A stretch of DNA of 17,662 nt from JAENVT01 sp031370745 (GTDB lineage: Bacteria > Actinomycetota > Acidimicrobiia > Acidimicrobiales > Ilumatobacteraceae): contig JANMQX010000168.1 of assembly GCA_031370745.1 (NCBI GenBank), positions 1-17,662 on the forward strand, read 5' to 3'. A program made the translations under genes and the position numbers. The notes under the pieces are model-generated. The model searched no databases and was not told where the DNA came from. It worked only from the letters and a program-made list of their open reading frames with translations. Position 1 is the stretch's first letter; each line of letters starts with the position of its first letter. Positions 1 to 7,931 of the stretch are shown here, one piece after another.

Positions 1-3000
1 CTATCACAACCCCAGGGACGGTGCTATCTATCGTGTACCGCGACCGCGGCCCCGAGAACAGTGCAGTGTCGCAGTTGGCCGACGTCAGAGTCGCCAGGAA
101 CGTTGTTGGGCTGCAGTCGGCCGCGGGAACTGACGGTGTCAGGATTTCGCGAACGGCCACGATGTTGCCCGGGTCGACCAAGCTGGCGAACACTGCCTGC
201 TGCAGTGTCATGCCATTCGTGCCGGCACCGAAGTTGCCGCCGCTGCTGGCCGGGTGCTCGAATAGATCAGTGGTTCCGATCTGCGTTGCCGGGCTGGCCG
301 GATCAGTTCGCACACTCAATCTGACGTTGAGGTACATGTCGCCGTCGATGATGTCATCTGCACCACGACCCTCGATCAAGTCGCTTCCGCCGCCTCCGAG
401 GAGGATGTTGCCCTGGCCCCAGACGGGTCCAACTAGCGGGCAGTATTTGGTCACCGCAGCGGCGATGATCGGTGCCGAGTCGACGGTCAACGGCGGAACC
501 AGCGGATCGAGACCGGAAATCCGGTCGAGACCTGCCTGGTCGAGCGCGTCGCACCCGACGAAGCCACCGCCGGCCCTGGCGCTGGGGACGATGTCGTCGC
601 CGCGCAGGATGTCGTTCAGGTTCCAGCCCGAGAGGGCCTCGACCTCGTTGAAGCGGTCACGGACCGTGAGCGCCGGAAGCCCGACTCCGAGGATGGGAAG
701 GGCAAGATCGGCATCTTGCGGCTGAGGATCGCCGACACCGATCTCCCAGTCGTAGCCAGCGGCACCGGCGATCTTCTCGATGCCGGGACCGGCGACGCCG
801 ATGTCGTCGCCGCCTTCCATGTCGTAGTCGTCGTCGCCAGTCTGACCGATGAAGATGTCGTTACCCGGCAGGTTGTGGTCGTCGAAGAACAGCGTGCCAC
901 TGTCTCCCTGCAACAGGTCGGTTTGTTCGCCGCCCTCCATCCAGTCGTCGCCGCTGTCACCAATCACTTCGTCGGCACCCTGTCCAGCGAGGACGAAGTC
1001 GTCGCCGGGTCCGGCGAAGTGGGCGTTGGTGTTGGCACCGCCGGCCATCAAGTCTTTGCCGTCGCCGCCCATCAAGATATCGAGACCGATACCTCCGTCT
1101 ATGGCGTCGTTGCCGGGGCCGCCTTTCAACGTGTCGTCGCCGGCGGTGTCGGTGATGATGTCGTTGCCTTCGCCGCCCAGAGCAACGTCGCTTCCGCCGT
1201 AGCCCTCGATGATGTCGTTGCCAAGGCCACCCCAAAAGGTGTCGTTGTCGTTGCCGCCGCCGAAACGATCGGCGGCCGCGGTTCCGTTGTAAACGCTCTG
1301 GCCGTTGATGCCGACCGGATTGACGCTGTTGACCGGCCGGTACTTGATCTGGCCGTTGGCCATCTTGATCAGCAGGGCGTTCTCGTCGCACTGCGAGGAG
1401 GGATCGTCGTTGATCGAACCAACGCCGGTGAGGCCGCTGCTGGCGGTATTGGGCGAGGAGATGTTGGCCAGTTGGAACTTGCAATCAGCCGTAGCAAACG
1501 AGTCGGCTTTCAGACCCGTTGCGGTCGTGTTGCGCATGACCAGTTCGGCGAACGAGTTGCCCTCGAGCTGGGTTCGCAGGTTCATGCCCGGCGTGCGGTT
1601 CAAGTAGTACAGCCGGTCGTCGTCTTGCAATTGCGTCAGCTGGAGCTCGAACACGTAGTTGAACGTTGTGCCGAGCAGGCCACCGAACAGATTGGTCACC
1701 TCGGCCAGACCGCCGACCCACAGGTCTACCTGATCGAGGCCCGTGATCGACGTCGTGCCGACGTTCGCCCATGATCCGGTGCTGAACATGAAGTCAGCTG
1801 CATCAGCAGGTGCGACGTCACCGGGCTGCGGATCGACGATTGCCCGGGCCGCGTTGCGCTTACCGATCAGCGTGGTCTCGGCAAGGATGCTCGGGTGCTG
1901 TCCGTAGGCAGCAACGAAGTTGACCAACGACTGGGGGTGTTTGAGGCTCAAGCCGAAGTCGACCCAATCCGTGTACGGCGTCATTTGACCGTCGTTGGTC
2001 GCCGCGAAGATCTGCCGGCGGACGTTGTTCAACGACGGGATGCCCTCACTGCGGGCACGCGCCATGTTCATCGACGGCAGGTCGAGCGGCAGGCCGAGCA
2101 GGTTGTTGCGCAAGGTGTTGGCGACGAACTCGTCGAGCTCGTTGCCGACCTGATCCGACAGACCCATCACGATGGCGCCGGCGCCCGCGCCGCCCATGTC
2201 TCCGCCTGCAGCGGCGAGGTCGCCGGCGGTCACGTCTTTGAATGCTTGCGGGTTCAGGAACCCATTGAGGAGGGGGATGTCGTTGGACGTTCCGTCGACA
2301 TTGATGCGCGGGATGTCCTCGTCGAGCATCGAGTGCCCGAAGCGATAGACGGCGTGAGCAAACTCGGCCTTGACAGCCGGGTTGGTCGCCGTCGAGTTGA
2401 ACGCGAACAGGTTGAACGGGTTGATCCCCGGCTGCACCTTGCGGGCGAACTCCTCGAAGACCAAGTGCTGGTACTCCATCTCGGTCACGAAGCGGGCCGC
2501 TTGGAACAGGCGCTCGCCATATGTGAACGTCGTCGGCAGGGTGGGGTCGCTGGTTGCACAACCGCTGGCGCAATTCGTGCTCTGGTAGGCGGCCAAGAGC
2601 GTCGGGTCACCGTCGAGGACGTTCTGCTCGTAGGCCGTGAGGCGGTTGTGTTCGTGTTCGAAGATTGTGTGAATCGAGGTCAAACCAATGTTCTCGTTGG
2701 CGCGACCGTCACCGGCGATCACATGCAGGTCGAGCAGTTCGTTGTCGTAACACGGTGACGGGCCGGTGCCACAATCGGCCGGAGTGATGCTCGTGCCCGC
2801 CGCGCTGTCTGGATCGGGCGCACCCGTCGGGGCTGCGCTGTGGGCGATGTCGTTCAAGAACGCCGTGTTGATTCGAGTCACGTCGGCCGGCGCTGCGACC
2901 GGGTTGGCGAGGTCGCCCTCGACAAGACCACTAGCGGTCACGTACTGAGGCAGCCCGCGCAGCGGACCGGGGAGGAAGTTGCCGTAGGGGTCGGCGGCGA

Positions 3001-4243
3001 TCATCGGGATGTTGCCGACATCGGTGTCGACCAGCTGCAGGCCGAGCTTGTCTGCCGTCTGGAACTTGACGTCGCCCCAATTTGCCATCGAGCCGTCGCT
3101 CGAGCTGAGCAGGCGGCCAGTCGACTGCGGGTGGTTGTTGGCGTCTTTGTTGTATTCGCGAAGGAAGACCTGGTGAGATGGGTGCGAGGTATAGGCCTGG
3201 CTGAGATCGACGAACGGGGAGTCGGTGTTGAGCGCCTCGTGGGAGGTGTCATCAGCTGTGCCGAGGACACCATCGGGTCCTGGGCCGGCGACGTTTGTGC
3301 CGCGGGTCACCACCATGAACCTTTTCTCCGCAGGGACGAACTTCGGATCGCCGGGTTGGGGATCGTCGGCCGTACCAGCGATGCCGTCAGCGCCAACGAT
3401 CAGCGGGTCGTCGGCGTGCAGTGGCACGAACACGGCGCCATTGCCGCCGTTGGTGATCTTGTCGAGGCCGTGGTCGAAGAACTGACCGAAGATGGTGAAC
3501 AGCGAGTTGTAGGGGGGTGACAGGCCGACATCGGTCGTCACGTTGGGGATGAACAGCGTGTGACCAGCCGGCACACAGCCGGGCGGCAGTCCGTCGTTGG
3601 CCCCAGGTGTGGTTGGCTCCGTCGTGCACGGCACGACACCAATGTTGCCCTGGGTGCGCACCGGCAAACCGGCGGCGGCGACCGCGGCGGGGTTGGTCGA
3701 GGTCTGATCGACGATCAGGTTGCTGATCAAGCGTGGCTGACTGTCGAAGACGGAACCGGAGGTCTGGGCATACGACGTCGAATGCGATGGGCCGAAGGCC
3801 GGGTCGCTATCTTCGGCCGGCCTGAAGTCGGGGGTCGTCAGACGCGGAAATATCTGGTCGGCGGCGCCGTACTGGGCCTGGCCCGGCTGGAGGTTGTTGC
3901 ACGACCCGTCCACGGTCCGCAGACCAAATGCGAGTAGCGGGTTGGCGATCTGGTTGGGACCGGAGCCGACGAGGCCTGCGCAGGGGTCGGCTGCAGTAGC
4001 GAGCGGGGCGTGATGTTCGGCGATCTTGATCTGCTCGAGGATGTAGGAGAGGTCGGCTGGCGTGACCGTGAAACCGTTCCCCACAGGAGCCGCAGTCACG
4101 CCGAGGCTGCCGACCGTGGTGACCAGTAGGCCACCGATCACCGAGACCAACGCTGCCGTCGCCCCAAACTTGGTTCGACGGCCCCCCGTGGCCGCCTCGC
4201 GCCGTGTTACACGGCGCGCTGAATACAGCACCTTCGCAAACAT
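1..4243 (-). CDS. Exported animal-type haem peroxidase with haemolysin-type Ca-binding repeats (C-terminus beyond left edge)
   Basis: The ATG start at 4243 opens 1414 codons with no stop before the left edge, so the C-terminus is missing. Residues 1-52 form a long basic n-region and a hydrophobic stretch ending VTAAP, a probable export signal. The catalytic domain matches the peroxidase-cyclooxygenase superfamily. It has FGQFFDHGLD with distal His258 next to Asp257, GDGRANE with Arg514 and Glu517, TSIHTIFEHEHNRL around 523-535, and RFGHSMLDED with proximal His637. By alignment to myeloperoxidase, Asp257 and Glu517 could form haem ester links. The Met that makes the sulfonium link is Asn here, and the Asp after the distal His is Gly. 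From about residue 985 to beyond 1300 there are GGxGxD-type nonapeptides (e.g. GGLGNDIIEG, GGPGNDAIDG) that normally fold on calcium after secretion. The likely role is extracellular peroxide-driven oxidation or halogenation. The start context (GGGACGGACAC) is a weak Shine-Dalgarno. The family call is firm; the substrate is unknown. Confidence 0.93.
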   Translation of the reverse strand, partial: MFAKVLYSARRVTRREAATGGRRTKFGATAALVSVIGGLLVTTVGSLGVTAAPVGNGFTVTPADLSYILEQIKIAEHHAPLATAADPCAGLVGSGPNQIANPLLAFGLRTVDGSCNNLQPGQAQYGAADQIFPRLTTPDFRPAEDSDPAFGPSHSTSYAQTSGSVFDSQPRLISNLIVDQTSTNPAAVAAAGLPVRTQGNIGVVPCTTEPTTPGANDGLPPGCVPAGHTLFIPNVTTDVGLSPPYNSLFTIFGQFFDHGLDKITNGGNGAVFVPLHADDPLIVGADGIAGTADDPQPGDPKFVPAEKRFMVVTRGTNVAGPGPDGVLGTADDTSHEALNTDSPFVDLSQAYTSHPSHQVFLREYNKDANNHPQSTGRLLSSSDGSMANWGDVKFQTADKLGLQLVDTDVGNIPMIAADPYGNFLPGPLRGLPQYVTASGLVEGDLANPVAAPADVTRINTAFLNDIAHSAAPTGAPDPDSAAGTSITPADCGTGPSPCYDNELLDLHVIAGDGRANENIGLTSIHTIFEHEHNRLTAYEQNVLDGDPTLLAAYQSTNCASGCATSDPTLPTTFTYGERLFQAARFVTEMEYQHLVFEEFARKVQPGINPFNLFAFNSTATNPAVKAEFAHAVYRFGHSMLDEDIPRINVDGTSNDIPLLNGFLNPQAFKDVTAGDLAAAGGDMGGAGAGAIVMGLSDQVGNELDEFVANTLRNNLLGLPLDLPSMNMARARSEGIPSLNNVRRQIFAATNDGQMTPYTDWVDFGLSLKHPQSLVNFVAAYGQHPSILAETTLIGKRNAARAIVDPQPGDVAPADAADFMFSTGSWANVGTTSITGLDQVDLWVGGLAEVTNLFGGLLGTTFNYVFELQLTQLQDDDRLYYLNRTPGMNLRTQLEGNSFAELVMRNTTATGLKADSFATADCKFQLANISSPNTASSGLTGVGSINDDPSSQCDENALLIKMANGQIKYRPVNSVNPVGINGQSVYNGTAAADRFGGGNDNDTFWGGLGNDIIEGYGGSDVALGGEGNDIITDTAGDDTLKGGPGNDAIDGGIGLDILMGGDGKDLMAGGANTNAHFAGPGDDFVLAGQGADEVIGDSGDDWMEGGEQTDLLQGDSGTLFFDDHNLPGNDIFIGQTGDDDYDMEGGDDIGVAGPGIEKIAGAAGYDWEIGVGDPQPQDADLALPILGVGLPALTVRDRFNEVEALSGWNLNDILRGDDIVPSARAGGGFVGCDALDQAGLDRISGLDPLVPPLTVDSAPIIAAAVTKYCPLVGPVWGQGNILLGGGGSDLIEGRGADDIIDGDMYLNVRLSVRTDPASPATQIGTTDLFEHPASSGGNFGAGTNGMTLQQAVFASLVDPGNIVAVREILTPSVPAADCSPTTFLATLTSANCDTALFSGPRSRYTIDSTVPGVVI

Positions 4244-4546
4244 GTGTCCGTCCCTACAGTGAAGTCCCGCGCCCGATGGCAGGAGCTGGGTATAAAGATT
4301 GTATAAATCCAGCGAAAGTCAAAGGAGTCATTAGCCATCAGCCCTAGGACGACATCAGGCGGCGAATGCTTACGATTAAAGGCTTACGACTGCATCAACA
4401 ATATGACGTTAAGTGGTTTGCCCCCCCCACTAAGCAGGAGCGACGCCAGATTCGATTTGGGCCGATAGTGCTGAGATATGTGGTTTTCTTTATTCCGGCC
4501 GTGTTCAACGGGCCGATCCTGACCGCGGGCGTGGCAAGGTGGAGCC
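4244..4546. other. Divergent intergenic region between peroxidase and kinase genes
   Basis: No convincing gene is present in these 303 bases. They hold the AT-rich candidate promoter near 4290-4322, a direct repeat GCTTACGA at 4368-4375 and 4382-4389 (14 bp apart), and a run of eight C at 4421-4428. An AAGGTGGAGCC Shine-Dalgarno-like stretch lies just before 4547. The region is visibly less GC-rich than its surroundings. It probably carries the promoters for both divergent transcripts. Confidence 0.5.
4288..4322 (-). promoter_or_regulatory. Candidate AT-rich promoter region for the peroxidase gene
   Basis: On the minus strand a TTGACT hexamer (4322-4317) is followed by TATACAAT-like sequence (4305-4298) and a second TTTATAC (4296-4290). 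The two TTTATAC copies lie 11 bp apart, about one helical turn. This is the most AT-rich stretch near the divergent starts. The spacing between TTGACT and either -10-like box (13 or about 20 bp) is not ideal, so this is only a candidate. It could also be an operator. Confidence 0.3.
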
Positions 4547-5671
4547 ATGCTACGGATCATCGACGGAGCAAAGTTTGGTGGTGCCTACGTGTCCCGACGA
4601 CGCGGACTGCTGGTGGGTGTTGCACTCGTGCTGGCTACTGGGCTGACCATCTTTCCGTTTCGTCATTCCCACTACGAGCTCGAATTCTTGCTGATACTCC
4701 CGGTTGTATTCGTGGGCTCGGTCGCTGGGAGGCGCGTCGCCCTTGCGACAGCGGTTGTGGCGGTGCTTGTCTTTCACGTCGTACGGCGACCAGAGGCTTC
4801 GAGGTTCGAGGAAGATGTCATTGCCCTCGTGACATTTCTTGGTTCCGCGCTTGCGATTGGCGCGGCCGTCGGTGGAGGCGCGGACCGCTTGAGTTCGGCG
4901 AAGCAGCGAGAACTCGAGCAGGCGCGCCTCCACCTGCTCAACCAGCAGATTGCCGAGCACGCCACGCGAATGGCTATTCTCGAGCAGGTCGACCAGCAGC
5001 GTGTGGCGCTGTTGCGTTCCGTTTCACACGATCTGCGCACGCCACTGGCCACGATCCGGGCCGTGGCGACGGACCTTCGCGATAGCAATCTCCACGATGA
5101 CTCCACCCGTGAGGAGCTACTGAAAAGTGTGTCGGACGAGGCCGAGCGCCTTGACCGCCTGGTGGGAAACCTGCTCAGCATGAGTCGTATCGAGGCCGGC
5201 TCGCTGCGAATAGAAGATCAGGCCGTCGACCTTGCCGAGTTGGTGCAGTTGACCGTCTTACGGCTGGCACCCGGGTACCTTCAAGTTCACGTGGAGGTTG
5301 AGGTTGACCCGTCCCTTCCGTTGATCACCGGTGATCCGGTGTTGCTCGATGAAGTCGTCACCAACCTGCTGGAAAACGCTGTTCGCTACGCTCCCGTCGA
5401 TTCGACCGTTTCAGTGCAGTTGACGCGCGCCGACACAGACGAGGTGAGTTTGCGAGTGTGTGATCACGGCCCTGGTATCGGCCCCGAGAATTCAGAGCGT
5501 GTGTTTCAGGCGTTCTGGAGAGGTGACGACAGTCGTTCGAGTGGCCTCGGTCTGACCATCGCCAAAGCGATCGTCGAAGCTCACGGCGGCTCGATCAAAC
5601 TGGTCGACACGCCCGGAGGAGGCGCCACCGTCGAGGTCAATCTGGCGGCGCGCGACGCTGCGAGATCGTGA
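4547..5671 (+). CDS. Membrane sensor histidine kinase, KdpD-like without the N-terminal KdpD/Usp domains
   Basis: This is a 374-residue kinase. Four hydrophobic segments at roughly 20-37, 46-60, 62-80 and 91-110 resemble the compact DUF4118 four-helix bundle of KdpD. A helical linker (115-155) follows, then the H-box SVSHDLRTPLATI with phospho-acceptor His161. The ATP-binding domain has the N-box NLLENAVRYAP (Asn277), G1 DHGPGIG (306-312) and G2 SSGLGLTIAK (331-340). Full-length KdpD is about 850-900 residues and begins with a KdpD sensor and a universal-stress-like domain; both are absent. The start has an AAGGTGGAG ribosome-binding site very close upstream. The stop overlaps the regulator start by one base (TGATG), so the two proteins are translationally coupled. 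No kdpFABC genes are in the window, so a role in potassium or osmotic sensing is only inferred. Confidence 0.92.
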   Translation: MLRIIDGAKFGGAYVSRRRGLLVGVALVLATGLTIFPFRHSHYELEFLLILPVVFVGSVAGRRVALATAVVAVLVFHVVRRPEASRFEEDVIALVTFLGSALAIGAAVGGGADRLSSAKQRELEQARLHLLNQQIAEHATRMAILEQVDQQRVALLRSVSHDLRTPLATIRAVATDLRDSNLHDDSTREELLKSVSDEAERLDRLVGNLLSMSRIEAGSLRIEDQAVDLAELVQLTVLRLAPGYLQVHVEVEVDPSLPLITGDPVLLDEVVTNLLENAVRYAPVDSTVSVQLTRADTDEVSLRVCDHGPGIGPENSERVFQAFWRGDDSRSSGLGLTIAKAIVEAHGGSIKLVDTPGGGATVEVNLAARDAARS

Positions 5672-6390
5672 TGGCCGAGGCCGCGGTCACCGTCCAGAGG
5701 ATCCTGGTCGTCGACGACGAGCCGGCAATCTTGCGCGCCCTGACGAGTGCCTTGACGGCGCGCGGCTATGGCGTCAGCCAGGCGGTGACCGGGCAATCGG
5801 CTATCGACATGGTCGCCGTCGATCCGCCAGACGCGGTCGTTCTCGATCTTCGACTTCCCGACATCGATGGCGTCGAGGTGTGTCGTCGGGTCCGCGCGTG
5901 GAGCAACGTGCCGATCATCATCTTGTCGGCTGACGGTCTTGATCAGCGCAAGGTCGACGCGCTTGACGAGGGGGCCAACGACTACGTCACCAAGCCGTAT
6001 TCGACACCGGAGTTGCTAGCGCGCCTGCGCGCCGTCCTGCGCTCGACGGCCGCGAGTCGTTCTCCGATCGAAGATGGAGTGCTGGTCGTCGGCGACCTCC
6101 GGGTCGACCTAGCCAGGCGGACCGTCACTGTCGGCGAACGCACTGTCGTGTTCACGCCCAAGGAGTTCGCCTTTCTGTCGCTGTTGGCGCGCTACCCCGG
6201 TCGGGTGTTGACCCACTCAGCCATCCTGCGCGAGGTGTGGGGGCCGGACTACGGCACCGAAACCCAATACCTGCGCGTCTACGCGGGTCAGATCCGCAAG
6301 AAGCTCGATGACGACATGCGCAATCCTCGCCTCGTGACCGACCTCGGCGTCGGCTATCGCCTGCAGCCCCGGTTCGAGGCTGAGACTTAG
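5671..6390 (+). CDS. kdpE: Response regulator, OmpR/KdpE type
   Basis: From the ATG at 5671 the protein has 239 residues. A GTG one codon earlier (5668) is in frame, but the ATG gives the usual TGATG coupling with the kinase. The receiver domain (about 9-120) has the acidic pair Asp15-Asp16, phospho-acceptor Asp59 in VLDLRLPD, Ser86 in IILSAD and Lys108 in YVTKPY. A winged-helix DNA-binding domain follows (about 135-232), including FTPKEFAFLSLLARYPGRV. The segment TETQYLRVYAGQIRKKLDDD closely resembles the KdpE signature in the recognition-helix region. The neighbouring kinase is its obvious partner. Targets cannot be read from the sequence; the divergent peroxidase promoter is one candidate. 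The last four bases overlap a tiny convergent reading frame. Confidence 0.93.
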   Translation: MAEAAVTVQRILVVDDEPAILRALTSALTARGYGVSQAVTGQSAIDMVAVDPPDAVVLDLRLPDIDGVEVCRRVRAWSNVPIIILSADGLDQRKVDALDEGANDYVTKPYSTPELLARLRAVLRSTAASRSPIEDGVLVVGDLRVDLARRTVTVGERTVVFTPKEFAFLSLLARYPGRVLTHSAILREVWGPDYGTETQYLRVYAGQIRKKLDDDMRNPRLVTDLGVGYRLQPRFEAET

Positions 6391-6470
6391 CTCAGTGGTG
6401 ACGAGCCCATGTCGGCCCGACCAGCCGTCATGATTTCGTGCTCGAGTGCGCCATCAGGTCGCTTCGTCAT
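6387..6470 (-). pseudogene. 27-codon remnant resembling the N-terminus of a BlaI/MecI/CopY repressor
   Basis: This short frame starts at ATG 6470, directly after a near-perfect GGAGGAAACC ribosome-binding site, and stops with TAA at 6389-6387 inside the end of the convergent regulator gene. Its first residues, MTKRPDGALEHEIMTA, match the usual opening of BlaI/MecI/CopY-family winged-helix repressors (RRPxGALExEVM...). The sequence then departs from the family and ends about 100 residues early. It sits 31 bp downstream of the lipoprotein gene on the same strand, where a co-transcribed repressor would be expected. I read it as a truncated repressor that kept its start signals. It could instead encode a small peptide. 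The family assignment rests on only about 14 residues. Confidence 0.5.
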
Positions 6471-6501
6471 GGTTTCCTCCGACGCCGTGACCGACGCTGG
6501 G

Positions 6502-7407
6502 CTATGTCGCGTTGACAGTGAATTCCGCGGTGTGAATGGCTCCGGCTGCTGCGAACTGGAGGAAGAGCCGGTGCGGGCCGGCTGATGCGACCTGACCGAC
6601 GAAGTGCACAACGCCGTGGGCTTGCTCGGCGGAGTCCGGGTGAATGTGCGTATACGCCAGATCAGCTTTGCTGAACGCAACGAGATGCCCATAGGCGCCG
6701 AGATACGGCTCGAGCATCGCCGGTTGACCTCTGCCGTCGACGATCGTGTATGTGAGTTGTGACTCACTGGTACTCGTGAGATCGCCATCGAGCTGCACCG
6801 AGTAACCATCCACCTTTGCCGTTGATGACGGTGGCGGGAGCGGTGTGTCGCTGCCGGCACCGCTGACCATGAGATCGGCCGTGATCGAGGTGCGACCGGT
6901 CGCTGTGCCGTCGATGACCGGAACGAAGTCGGCGACCATTCGGTAGCTTCCACCCTTCGAGAACGTGACCGGGATCGTCCAAGTACCGTCTGCGCCGCGG
7001 GTTGGGTGCACATGCTGGTAGCCGGTCAGATCTGATCGCACCAGCACGAGATGCAACTCCTTGGTCTGTTCGACCTGATAGCTGTTGACCGTAGACCCGT
7101 CCCTGGTGACGACTGCGAACGACAGATCACTGCTTTTGGTCGATTCGAACGTGGTCGTTGCAACGTCGAGGCGTAGGCCGGCGGCAGGTGCGCCATGATC
7201 CATGGCCATCGTGTCATTGGGGCCCATCTGCATGGTGTTGCCGGTTGTTGTCGTCGAGTGCCCCATATTGGGCATCGACTCGGTGTCGGCGGCAGCGGCC
7301 GTGGCGGCCGAACCGGCGGCGGGGGAGGTGGCGGTGTTGCTGCCGCACGCTGCTATCAGCAGCGACGAGGCGAGCGCAAAGAGGCCGAGTGATTTCTTGT
7401 AATGCAT
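6502..7407 (-). CDS. Met/His-rich lipoprotein with a duplicated H-x12-H-x-H module (putative metal-binding)
   Basis: The ATG at 7407 lies about 10 bases after AGGAG and gives 301 residues. An open frame runs further upstream, but the lipoprotein signal fixes this start. Residues 1-20 are a signal peptide ending LLIAAC, with lipobox Cys21. A low-complexity Ala/Thr linker follows, then a Met/His/Asp patch (45-72: MPNMGHS, MQMGPNDTMAMDHG) typical of copper-binding surface proteins. Two related modules come next. Module 1 has LHLVLVRSDLTGYQHVHP (His119, 132, 134) and module 2 has GHLVAFSKADLAYTHIHP (His241, 254, 256), so each holds H-x12-H-x-H. Both are followed by beta-rich segments (YRMVADF, HRLFLQF). 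The protein is presumably anchored outside the membrane and may buffer or deliver copper or a similar metal. It is the second gene of the operon, 59 bp after the DUF6153-like gene. Confidence 0.85.
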   Translation of the reverse strand: MHYKKSLGLFALASSLLIAACGSNTATSPAAGSAATAAAADTESMPNMGHSTTTTGNTMQMGPNDTMAMDHGAPAAGLRLDVATTTFESTKSSDLSFAVVTRDGSTVNSYQVEQTKELHLVLVRSDLTGYQHVHPTRGADGTWTIPVTFSKGGSYRMVADFVPVIDGTATGRTSITADLMVSGAGSDTPLPPPSSTAKVDGYSVQLDGDLTSTSESQLTYTIVDGRGQPAMLEPYLGAYGHLVAFSKADLAYTHIHPDSAEQAHGVVHFVGQVASAGPHRLFLQFAAAGAIHTAEFTVNAT

Positions 7408-7466
7408 AATCGAGGTTCTCCTGTTTGTGTTGGGTCTGATGAAACGAGCGCGACGAATCGGTCGTC

Positions 7467-7895
7467 TCAGCAGCGCGCCACACACAACACGGTCAAACCC
7501 GGTGGTCTGAGTTTCAAAACAGTCGGACGTACCAATGCCGTAGCACGCTGCCGTATGACACCTGGCGACCAGCGCCACGCGATCACCACCCGAACAAAGA
7601 TGCCGACGATCGTCGCGACAACCAGCAGCTGACAAATCGTTGCCATGCCGCCTCCACCGGTTTCTTGGCCATGGTTCGCGGGCCCGCTGACGGCGGAGTC
7701 GCCCGCAACGGCAATCGGATGCGTCTGATGGGCATCTACGTCGAGCATCGTCGATCGGATGTTCATGGCAGCGACAGCACTGACCCCAGGTGACATCAGG
7801 TGGTCGGAATGGTCGCCGATTCCAACGTGGACCGCCATCACCACGAATAGACCGATGATCATCGAGTACAGGGCGATCGGCGATCGGCGATGCAT
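7467..7895 (-). CDS. DUF6153-like small His-rich membrane protein
   Basis: Starting at ATG 7895 (a GTG at 7898 immediately before it is also possible), the protein has 142 residues. It has an N-terminal hydrophobic segment (about 6-25), an extracytoplasmic middle rich in His, Met and Asp (HVGIGDHSDHLMSP, DAHQTHP), and a second hydrophobic segment (about 84-108). A basic tail ends in LTVLCVARC. This arrangement, including the Cys-Xaa-Xaa-Xaa-Cys-like end after a PP motif, resembles DUF6153 proteins of actinobacteria, whose function is not established. It is the first gene of the operon with the metal-binding-type lipoprotein, which supports a role in metal handling at the membrane. Its promoter must lie in or beyond the degraded gene that starts only 36 bp away on the other strand. 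Confidence 0.72.
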   Translation of the reverse strand: MHRRSPIALYSMIIGLFVVMAVHVGIGDHSDHLMSPGVSAVAAMNIRSTMLDVDAHQTHPIAVAGDSAVSGPANHGQETGGGGMATICQLLVVATIVGIFVRVVIAWRWSPGVIRQRATALVRPTVLKLRPPGLTVLCVARC

Positions 7896-7931
7896 CACAC
7901 CCCAAGGCTACGAACACGAACGGAAAAACTG

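Noticed and set aside
716..1774. A 352-codon plus-strand open frame, and similar plus-strand frames through 1895-3937, opposite the peroxidase
   Set aside because: They are antisense shadows created by the GC-rich codon bias. They have no domains or ribosome-binding sites and low-complexity Val/Ala/Asp composition, while the minus strand encodes a clear peroxidase.
4366..5085. A 239-codon plus-strand open frame starting before the kinase
   Set aside because: It overlaps the kinase gene out of frame, and its translation is Arg/Trp-rich with no family resemblance.
7408..7917. In-frame extension upstream of the lipoprotein start
   Set aside because: It overlaps the DUF6153-like gene in another frame, and the lipobox signal peptide begins at 7407 behind a good ribosome-binding site.
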